Of a DNA stretch of 64,000 nucleotides, positions 56,968 to 64,000 are shown in pieces. Source of the stretch: Mesorhizobium kowhaii (GTDB lineage: Bacteria; Pseudomonadota; Alphaproteobacteria; Rhizobiales; Rhizobiaceae); assembly GCF_003253745.1 (NCBI RefSeq), contig NZ_MZXV01000072.1, forward strand, positions 1 to 64,000, read 5' to 3'. Position 1 is the stretch's first letter. Each line of letters begins with the position of its first letter. A program made the translations under genes and the position numbers. The notes beneath the pieces are model-generated. The model ran no database searches, was not told where the DNA came from, and saw only the letters and a list, made by a program, of their open reading frames with translations.

Positions 56968-58224
56968 ATGACTAGGCAGTTCGTGTTTTCTTCCGAATCC
57001 GTCGGCGCGGGACACCCGGATAAGATGGCAGACAACATCTCGGATGCCATCCTCGATGCGATCCTCCGCACCGATCCGAAGGCGCGAGTCGCGTGTGAAG
57101 CATTGGTGAAGACAGGGATGGTCGTTCTCGCCGGCGAGATCACCAGCGATGCGCAGATCGATTACAGCCAAGTAGCCCGCGATACGATTGTCGATATTGG
57201 ATACGATGACGATGCGATCGGCTTTGATGGTCGGCGTTGCGCCGTCGTTTTGGCTCTCACAGAGCAGTCGCCCGACATTAGCCAGGGCGTTGACGTGGGA
57301 CGAGGGCAGGATCTCGAGCAGGGAGCGGGGGATCAGGGCCTCATGTTCGGGTTCGCATGCAGCGAGACCGATACACTGATGCCGTTGCCGATCCAGCTCG
57401 CTCACTGCTTGACGAAAAGACAGGCAGAGGTCCGCAAAGCGGGACAGCTGAGCTGGCTGCGTCCGGACGTAAAATCTCAAGTGTCCATCCGCTATCAAGG
57501 TTTGCGCCCGGTGGCGCTGGATACCGTAGTCCTGTCGACGCAACATGCGGAGGAGGTCACACAAGAAACAGTCCGGGAAGGCGTCATTGAGGAAATCATT
57601 AAGCCGGTCTTGCCGCCCAACTTGGACACGACGGGGATCAGGATCTTGGTCAATCCAACGGGCCGGTTCGTGGTCGGTGGGCCGCGCGGCGACTGCGGGC
57701 TCACTGGACGCAAGATCATTGTCGATTCCTACGGTGGTATGGGGCGTCACGGCGGCGGCGCCTTTTCGGGCAAGGACCCATCCAAGGTTGACCGCTCGGC
57801 TGCCTACGCGGCCCGCTATGTCGCCAAGAACATCGTGGCTAGCGGACTTGCGGAGGTCTGCGAAGTTCAGCTTGCCTACGCGATCGGTGTGGCCGCTCCG
57901 GTGTCTGTCCTGGTCAACACGTTCGGGACCGCGAAGATCGTGGAAGAAAGGATCGAGCGGCTCATTCTTGAGCTGTTCGATCTCAGACCGAAGGGCATTA
58001 TCAAGATGCTTGATCTCTTGCGCCCGATATACCGCAAGACCGCCACGTACGGGCACTTCGGCCGCGAAGAACCCGAGTTCACCTGGGAGAGGACGGACAG
58101 AGCGGATGACTTGCGGCGCGAGGCGGGACTCGCCGCCGCGCAAGGGCCGACGCCGGATCGATCGCCATGCGAAAAGTCCATTCCAAGCGGACCGTTGAGC
58201 GGAGACATCGATGCCGGATTATGA
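56968..58224 (+). CDS. metK: S-adenosylmethionine synthetase
   Basis: Makes SAM from methionine and ATP. 418 residues. Motifs: FSSESVGAGHPDKMADNISDAILDAIL, TGMVVLAGEIT, GAGDQGLMFGFACSETDTLMPLPIQLAH, LRPDVKSQVSIRY, TGRFVVGGPRGDCGLTGRKIIVDSYGGMGRHGGGAFSGKDPSKVDRSAAYAARY, all with the Mg, K and ATP residues in place. It overlaps the next gene (adenosine kinase) by 14 bp, so coupling is likely. A C-terminal tail of about 30 residues (GPTPDRSPCEK) is unlike usual MetK ends and may come from the overlap. Confidence 0.95.
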   Translation: MTRQFVFSSESVGAGHPDKMADNISDAILDAILRTDPKARVACEALVKTGMVVLAGEITSDAQIDYSQVARDTIVDIGYDDDAIGFDGRRCAVVLALTEQSPDISQGVDVGRGQDLEQGAGDQGLMFGFACSETDTLMPLPIQLAHCLTKRQAEVRKAGQLSWLRPDVKSQVSIRYQGLRPVALDTVVLSTQHAEEVTQETVREGVIEEIIKPVLPPNLDTTGIRILVNPTGRFVVGGPRGDCGLTGRKIIVDSYGGMGRHGGGAFSGKDPSKVDRSAAYAARYVAKNIVASGLAEVCEVQLAYAIGVAAPVSVLVNTFGTAKIVEERIERLILELFDLRPKGIIKMLDLLRPIYRKTATYGHFGREEPEFTWERTDRADDLRREAGLAAAQGPTPDRSPCEKSIPSGPLSGDIDAGL

Positions 58225-59242
58225 CGTGCTTTGCATCGGCAATGCCATTGTCGACATCATCGCCCAGTGCGACGAGGAATTCCTCGAGACCAACGGCATC
58301 ATCAAGGGCGCGATGAACCTCATCGACACCCAGCGCGCCGAACTGCTCTACAGCCGCATGGGCCCGGCGATCGAAGCGTCCGGCGGCAGCGCCGGCAACA
58401 CGGCGGCCGGCGTCGCCTCCTTCGGCGGGCGCGCCGCCTTCTTCGGCAAGGTTTCCAACGATGGGCTGGGCGAAATCTATGCGCACGACATCCATGCGCA
58501 AGGTGTCGCCTTCGACACCAAACCGCTCACGGGCGAACCGCCGACGGCGCGCTCGATGATTTTCGTCACGCCCGACGGCGAGCGCTCGATGAACACCTAT
58601 CTCGGCGCTTGCGTCGAGCTCGGCCCGGAGGATGTCGAGGCCGACAAGGCCTCCGGCGCCAAAGTCACCTATTTCGAGGGCTATCTGTGGGATCCGCCGC
58701 GCGCCAAGGAGGCGATCCGGCAGACAGCGAAGCTGGCGCACGCGGCGCGCCGCGAGGTTTCGATGACGCTGTCGGATTCGTTCTGCGTCGACCGCTACCG
58801 CGAAGAGTTCCTCGACCTGATGCGCTCCGGCACGGTCGACATCGTCTTTGCCAACAGCCACGAGATCAAGTCGCTCTACCAGACATCGTCCTTCGACGAG
58901 GCGCTGGCGAATATCCGCAAGGACTGCAGAATAGCCGCCGTCACCCGCTCGGAAAAGGGCTCGGTCATCGTACGTGGCGACGAGACCGTGGTCATCCGGG
59001 CGACGGCGATCAGGGAGCTGGTCGACACGACAGGCGCCGGCGACCTCTACGCCGCCGGTTTCCTGCACGGCTACACGCAGGGCCGCGACCTCAAGACCTG
59101 CGGCGACCTCGGCTCGCTGGCCGCCGGCCTGGTGATCCAGCAGATCGGCCCGAGGCCAAGGCAGAATCTGCGCCGCGAGGCGGAACTGGCCGGGTTGCGT
59201 CAGGCGGACATCTCGAGGAGTAGCTGCTCACCTCCCCCTTAA
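58211..59242 (+). CDS. Adenosine kinase, PfkB family
   Basis: Phosphorylates adenosine to AMP. 343 residues. Signatures: CIGNAIVDIIAQCDEEFL near the start, GGSAGNTAAGVASFGGRAAFFGKVSND (PfkB-1), and DTTGAGDLYAAGFLHG (PfkB-2 with the catalytic Asp). Beside metK the likely job is to clear the adenosine released when SAH is hydrolysed, thus pulling SAM-dependent methylation. No ahcY is present in the window. The last ten residues (SRSSCSPPP) look like a read-on past the usual end. Confidence 0.92.
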   Translation: MPDYDVLCIGNAIVDIIAQCDEEFLETNGIIKGAMNLIDTQRAELLYSRMGPAIEASGGSAGNTAAGVASFGGRAAFFGKVSNDGLGEIYAHDIHAQGVAFDTKPLTGEPPTARSMIFVTPDGERSMNTYLGACVELGPEDVEADKASGAKVTYFEGYLWDPPRAKEAIRQTAKLAHAARREVSMTLSDSFCVDRYREEFLDLMRSGTVDIVFANSHEIKSLYQTSSFDEALANIRKDCRIAAVTRSEKGSVIVRGDETVVIRATAIRELVDTTGAGDLYAAGFLHGYTQGRDLKTCGDLGSLAAGLVIQQIGPRPRQNLRREAELAGLRQADISRSSCSPPP

Positions 59243-59336
59243 GCAGGCGGTCCAGGCGAGGGCGGATAAATCAAAATGTCGCACGCGCACCCGCCGCGCC
59301 TTCGGTGTCCCCACGCCCCAACCATCGGGGTATGAC

Positions 59337-60440
59337 ATGACCATCTCTCAGCAGATTCCTGTAGCAACGCTCGGTATGCCGCGTATCGGTCGCAGGCGAG
59401 AACTGAAATTCGCGCTTGAAAGGTACTGGTGCCATTCCCAACGACGACCATCGGGTCCTTCCCGCAGACGCCGGAGGTGCGCAAGGCGCGCTCCGCTCAT
59501 GCAAAGGGTGAGCTGAGCTATGTCGATTACGAGACCTTCCTGAAGAAGGTGACCGAGGCTGCTATTCGTTGGCAGGAGGAGATCGGCCTGGACGTGCTGG
59601 TGCACGGTGAGTTCGAACGAAACGACATGGTGCAGCATTTCGGCGAGCAGCTGTCTGGCCTCGCCTTCACCCAGCATGGCTGGGTGCAAAGCTATGGCTC
59701 CCGCTATGTGCGCCCTCCCATCATCTTCGGGGACGTATCGCGGCCCAATCCGATGACGGTGCGGTGGTGGCAATTTGCCCAGTCGCTGACGGAAAAGCCG
59801 GTGAAGGGAATGCTCACAGGCCCAGTGACCATTCTTAACTGGTCTTTTGTTCGCGACGACGTACCTCGCTCCGAAGCCTGCCGCCAGATCGCGCTCGCCA
59901 TTCGCGATGGACCTTGAAAGAGCCGGCGCAAGGATGATCCAGATCGACGAAGCCGCGTTTCGCGAAGGCCTGCCACTGCGCAAGTCCGACTGGAAAGTCT
60001 ATCTCGACTGGGCCGTCGAATGCTTCCGGCTCGCTTCAACGGGTGTAAAGGACGCGACCCAAATCCATACTCACATGTGCTATTCGGAATTCACCGAGAT
60101 CATCGACGCGATCGCCGAAATGGACGCGGATGTAATTTCGATTGAGACGTCGCGCTCGAAAATGGAACTGCTGGACGCCTTCACGAGCTCCAAATACCCG
60201 AACGAAATCGGTCCCGGAGTCTACGACATTCACTCACCACGTGTCCCGGAAGTCGCGGAGATTTCGGACCTCGTCTCGCTTGCCCGCGAGCGACTGTCCG
60301 ACGGCCAGCTGTGGATAAATCCGGACTGTGGCCTCAAAACACGCAAATGGAAGGAGGTCCGCCCTGCCCTCATGAACATGGTCGCTGCAGCCCGGGCGCT
60401 TCGGGAGAAAGTGCCGGCCGGAGGCCTTCCTGAGTCCTAA
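59337..60440 (+). pseudogene. metE: Cobalamin-independent methionine synthase with large internal deletion
   Basis: Full MetE is about 760 residues. The native N-terminus is present from ATG 59337: QQIPVATLGMPRIGRRREL and KFALERYW. At 59430 it is joined directly, out of frame, to the start of the C-terminal barrel FPTTTIGSFPQTPEVRKARS, so roughly 400 residues are missing. A second frameshift lies near 59905 (IALAIRD / DLERAGARMIQIDEAAFREG). The zinc ligands of the C-terminal domain are still readable (IHTHMCYSEF and NPDCGLKTR), as is LMNMVAAARALR at the end. The gene is dead, but it shows that a methionine synthase once completed the glyA-metK-adenosine kinase module. Confidence 0.93.
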
Positions 60441-60861
60441 CCATGTGGTGATTTACCGGCTGCCGCGTGTCGGCCGTTAAATGCCCAACCGATTACTTTA
60501 CTGCAAATAAGTCATTCGAGGAAAAACATATAATTTTCCTTCGGCAGGTGTCACGTTGCTGTTCAGGGGTACGGGCGGGCAGCACGCTGCGCTTGTCAAA
60601 CATATGGCAGCCGGGTTCAATTGGAATATCTCGGTTGGTTCGAACGCCGGAGCGGATGGAGCTTTGATCCCGGACACCGCGCGGACGGCCGGTGGATCCC
60701 AGAAATCCCGGCGCCTGGCGACTATCACCGGACTTTGACCGATCGCGGGTGCGAAGCCACATTGGTATGCGAGCGTCTAAATGGGAGTCCACGCCCGAAA
60801 CGCGTGCAAATCTCCCCGTCCAAAAAACTGTACCAGAGGACTGCAACCAGCTGCTTTCCTC
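60441..60861. other. AT-richer gap before the second DUF982 copy
   Basis: About 420 bases; 60480-60545 is clearly AT-richer than its surroundings. No gene is recognised. Confidence 0.45.
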
Positions 60862-61280
60862 TTGAAACTGTCATCGCCCTGACAACACATTCTGCAATTG
60901 TCGGAGGGTGTCGATGAGGCGCCGCGTCACGCAAACTAGTTGTTCAGCAGATCGGGAGGACCGAATGAACTCTGAGGCCTTCAGCAACCCCCTTTTCGTG
61001 AAGCGTGCACCGTACATCGTGCAAGAGATCGCCAGCCGTGCGGACGCTATCGATTTCCTCAATGAGTGGCCGGGAGATCGCAGAGATCTGATCCACGAAG
61101 CCGCCCTCAGAGCGTGCTACGATGCATATGATGGGCGAAAACCGGTAAGTACAGCGCGCAATGCCTTTTTCGGCTTTGCGAAACGGGCCGCCATATTGGA
61201 AGATGCAACCTCCGCGATGCAGTGGCTCGCTGCCTGCACGTCGGGCAGTGGAAAAGTGCAAGTGTAGGCGTCGGCGAAAT
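60862..61280 (+). repeat. Inverted repeat unit B around the DUF982 gene
   Basis: Counterpart of 20462-20885 in opposite orientation; includes about 100 bp upstream of the gene (GCCCTGACAACACATT and GTGTCGATGA are shared) and a few bases past the stop (TAGGCGTC). Confidence 0.8.
60965..61267 (+). CDS. DUF982 domain protein, copy B
   Basis: 100 residues from ATG 60965, behind GGGAGGACC. The sequence YIVQEIASRADAIDFLNEWPGDRRDLIHEAALRACYDAYDG is almost the same as copy A; differences are scattered and conservative and the frame is open throughout. Function unknown. It is the only clear gene between the metE remnant and the end of the window apart from the membrane protein. Confidence 0.8.
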   Translation: MNSEAFSNPLFVKRAPYIVQEIASRADAIDFLNEWPGDRRDLIHEAALRACYDAYDGRKPVSTARNAFFGFAKRAAILEDATSAMQWLAACTSGSGKVQV

Positions 61281-62859
61281 GTATGAGGCGGGCGCGGGAC
61301 AGCACGCTGAGGAGGGCGCTGTTCGAGATTTTCAGAGTTCGCCGAAAGCAAAACTCACCGCAACAGGGCAGATTTCGCGCAACCCCGACCATGAACCAGA
61401 CACTGCACATCGGTCGTTGGTGGCAAAATCAAGCTGTTTGAAAGGGGATCGACGGTTTAGACTCGCTCTGCCGCCCTGCTGGGCGCGTGCTCCGAAGATT
61501 ATGGCTACCCTCGATCCGCGTGTCATCATGGAAACTGTCGCTTGCACGCCAGCAGCTGATCGAGATGGCAAGAGTTACAGCGATTAACTGTGCCCCTCGT
61601 CAGTTTTGATGGACCGACGAGCCAAGTCCGGCATTGATCCATCATCATGGTGCATATGGATCGTCGCGAGTGCCGATGTTGACGTTCCGTGGCGCAATTT
61701 ACTTTGATGTTGAGATGTCCTGATCTACTAACCCATGGCAGCGGCGTCGAAGCCCAATACATATGAGCTGCCGATGATCTTTCTCAGCACTCGGTTTTCA
61801 TCGGTGTGAGAATCGACCACTTGCCGTGATGCCGAGGGATCGCCACATTTTTTTCGCGGCCTGCGCTACTCTGATGGGCACATCTTTCAGAACCTCTACG
61901 GTGCACGCCGCCGTCTGCACCATTGGTTTTTCCGACCAAAGAACCCTCCCGTCCATGGTCGTCTGACCTCGGCAAGGAACATCGGAGCGGAGGTCTCGTA
62001 TTCCACCATGCGATTGGATTCCGCACGTGCTGAAAATGCGAGTTCGGACGAGAATTTTCGACTTATTTCACCGAATAATCGAAGCCATTGCCGCGGCTTG
62101 CAGTCTCCGCGCGTGGTGCACCTGCCGTTGACTTTCATCTGCTGCGCGCTTCGCCCTGCGGACAGGATACAGCGAAGCCTCCACGGCCGCGAAAATCTCG
62201 CGACGGCGGCTCGATTCCGGGGCCGGACCGCCATTTTGCGGATGTGATCCGTGGTGCCTGGCCTGGATCACGCCATCCATCTCCTGACCGCATCATCATT
62301 ACCATCGCCCTCCTTCAGCCCGGCCGAGCCTCCCGACCGCCGGATCGATGATGATGATCCCCTTGGAGAATAGTCTCTTTTGAAAAGTGTGACGGTCTGC
62401 GCCGTCCTACCGTGTTTCAGCCTTTGCGTTGGTCTCCTGCGCTTCCTGCCGCGCACACGGCGAAGCGCTGTCATTCTACCGTGCAACACCCACTGGAAAT
62501 ACGACAGGTGGACCACAATAATCACGTCTGAGCTAAAGATTTTTCGGGCAACCCTCGAAAAAGGAAACGACAGCTCTTGGTCTTTAAGACGCCGCATGAA
62601 CTTGGTGAGGGAAGGTCACCAGTCTGGCCGTTCCGAAACTTAGTTGCCTTTCTTTGACCCGGCATCGTCGCCGAGAGATCAACGGGCGTGTTGTAGAGCG
62701 CGACATTTCGTCGGGTCGTGGTCGAGTAGCTCAGCCATTCGGCTTTCGCCCTCACAGATCTGCGCGGGCGGATTTCTGGCAGTCGGCTCTTTCCGAGGGT
62801 GACCCGGGTCATATGTCCGAGCTGACTGCGCGGCACGGATTGTGAGCGACGAAGCTTGG
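61281..62859. other. Long gene-poor stretch
   Basis: About 1.6 kb without a gene I can support. Many short frames exist on both strands, none with ribosome site, domain or sustained protein-like composition. It is probably decayed island DNA. Confidence 0.5.
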
Positions 62860-63147
62860 CTAACGCTTACATTTCTCCGGTATTTCGGCGATGCATTCAT
62901 CGAGACGCTCCAGGCGGAACTTCGCATTGCGAAGTTCATGTCCGGCTTCGAAACGTCGATGGCGCCCCATTGGTGTGGTCATCATGAGGTCGCGCTCCAG
63001 TTCGGCTATGCGCGTACGCACCTGCCGAGCCTCGTCTTGACGCGACGCCTTGATCCATCCACGCCGCGCATCCGCCTCCCTGCCACCCGCCCCGAAACCG
63101 TGCGGGGCATGCCACCGAGACCGTAATTTCCGGCAAGCCGAAACGCT
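62860..63147 (-). pseudogene. Start-less coding remnant with charged helices
   Basis: A minus-strand frame open for about 95 codons between TAG at its upstream end and TAG at 62860. It reads LRSRWHAPHGFGAGGREADARR, then GWIKASRQDEARQVRTRIAELERD, TTPMGRHRRFEAGHELRNAKFRLERLDECIAEIPEKCKR. The regular heptad-like helices look like real protein, but there is no start with a ribosome site except an internal ATG pair. Probably the 3' end of a lost gene; family unknown. Confidence 0.45.
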
Positions 63148-63479
63148 CTAAATTTAACATCCGCTAATGTAAGTCTAGTCGCATCGGCATGGCGTGGGCG
63201 TTCGGCTTGACGCGCGCATCGACAACCGCAAATCGGGTGATGCGTTTGGCGGCAAGCCATGCACGCTGGACGCCGAGAAGGTGGTAAAAATCACCGGCCA
63301 CCCGGTTAGCGGCGTTTACCGCTGCGCGCCTACGATCGAGCGGTGTCGGCGCCCGGCGAAGCCAATGCAGCGGGTAAGGTCGCCAAATGGTGCGACACTG
63401 CCAAGATGCCGAACCTGGGGCGGATGCAACAGTCGACTGACAGCGATGTGCGGCATAGTCAAAGCGCAGTGCCAGGCCG

Positions 63480-63872
63480 TTAAGCGCCGGGCAGTGCGCC
63501 TTTCGCTGACATCTCGAAGACATCGAGCAGGATGGCCAGCCCGACGCCGCACGCGGTCAGGATGACGCCGGCCATGAAGATGCGGTTGGCGCGTTCATAG
63601 ATGGGTCGGCGCAGCGAACTCATGTCGAGCAGTATGGACAGCGCCCGCATCTGCAACGCGATGCCGACCAGGATCGGCACAATGGCGAACAGGTCGTAGA
63701 GCCGCCATGGCATGGGATTCGCCGCCCAATGCGTGACGAAGCCAAGCGAAAAGGCGAGCAGGATGCCCACAACGGTGATTGTGCCGTTGCGGAAAATTGT
63801 CTCGATCAGCTCTTCCTTCGGATCGTGCTCGTCCAGCGTCCCTCTCCTCCCTATCCGTGGCAGGCTTTGCAC
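63480..63872 (-). CDS. Small integral membrane protein, unknown
   Basis: Up to 130 residues with three hydrophobic helices: ITVVGILLAFSLGFVTHWA, LYDLFAIVPILVGIALQM and IFMAGVILTACGVGLAILLDVF. The frame can start at GTG 63872. A strong GGAGG (63845-63849), however, sits upstream of CTG 63836, which would begin DEHDPKEELIETIFRNG, so a rare CTG start or an error in the first bases is possible. No enzyme motif. Confidence 0.65.
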   Translation of the reverse strand: MQSLPRIGRRGTLDEHDPKEELIETIFRNGTITVVGILLAFSLGFVTHWAANPMPWRLYDLFAIVPILVGIALQMRALSILLDMSSLRRPIYERANRIFMAGVILTACGVGLAILLDVFEMSAKGALPGA

Positions 63873-64000
63873 AGTTTGCGACTAAGCTCTCGGAAAAACC
63901 CTCTACATCGCCGCCAATTAGTCAAGAGACCTTCGGAGATCAGGCAAAGCGAACCGATGGCTGCGCGGGGAATTAGCGGAACTGGACGGTCAAACGCCGT

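Noticed and set aside
58231..59223. Second plus-strand frame of 330 codons inside the adenosine kinase gene
   Set aside because: Arg- and Gly-rich off-frame reading; the PfkB motifs are in the other frame.

Overview
The window looks like part of a symbiosis island (integrative and conjugative element, ICE) of a Mesorhizobium-type alphaproteobacterium. The grounds are a high-GC, rhizobial gene set (MucR/Ros regulator, phasin, Porin_2 porin, DUF982 and excalibur proteins), a compact vitamin-synthesis block of the kind known from Mesorhizobium islands (nadQ-nadABC, bioBFDAZ, panC/panD, thiCOSGED), and a TraR-TraI quorum-sensing pair followed by a split DUF6499/DUF2285 gene that matches the known island excision activator FseA. 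Species and strain are inference. No tRNA, rRNA, CRISPR array or intact island integrase was seen.

Layout. 1-2.4 kb: 3' part of an intact-looking groEL, then a broken 5' piece of gltB. 2.5-6.3 kb (minus strand): panB remnant, panC, traR, traI and the two-frame fseA. 6.4-16.7 kb: nadQ, the nadABC operon behind a palindrome-rich promoter, bioBFDAZ with overlapping start/stop codons, panD, and a small minus-strand gene. 17.6-20.8 kb: MucR regulator, cold-shock protein, gabD remnant, two DUF982 genes. 21-26 kb: two large membrane GGDEF-EAL proteins, one with a degenerate GGDEF motif. 27-35 kb: hypothetical gene, frameshifted DUF309 gene, MFS exporter, truncated YiiX-like gene, integrase pieces, a decayed TPP riboswitch with a thiC start, an intact Fic protein, and a broken IS3-family element. 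35-40.6 kb: BRCT protein, SNase-excalibur nuclease, excalibur lipoprotein with a frameshift, S1/P1 nuclease with a stop at a conserved Trp, IS30-type transposase, and three small genes of which the last is cut by a second, broken groEL copy. 41-48.6 kb: groEL copy, phasin, O-antigen-ligase remnant, porin, histidine-phosphatase remnant, frameshifted hemN. 48.7-54.5 kb: fic remnant, intact TPP riboswitch and thiCOSGED. 55-60.4 kb: broken ArsR-type regulator, divergent glyA, metK, adenosine kinase, internally deleted metE. 60.4-64 kb: second DUF982 copy, a long gene-poor stretch, and a small membrane protein.

How the parts fit. The intact genes form a cofactor-supply package (NAD, biotin, part of pantothenate, thiamine) plus a one-carbon/SAM module (SHMT, SAM synthetase, adenosine kinase). 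The quorum-sensing block probably controls excision and transfer of the element that carries them. Around these lie many decayed duplicates of housekeeping genes.

The most notable structures are: the candidate +1 programmed frameshift in fseA; a fic / TPP-riboswitch / thiC block present twice in opposite orientation, where fic survives in one copy and thiC in the other; a 40-kb-spaced direct repeat of groEL; and an inverted DUF982 duplication nested around the same centre.
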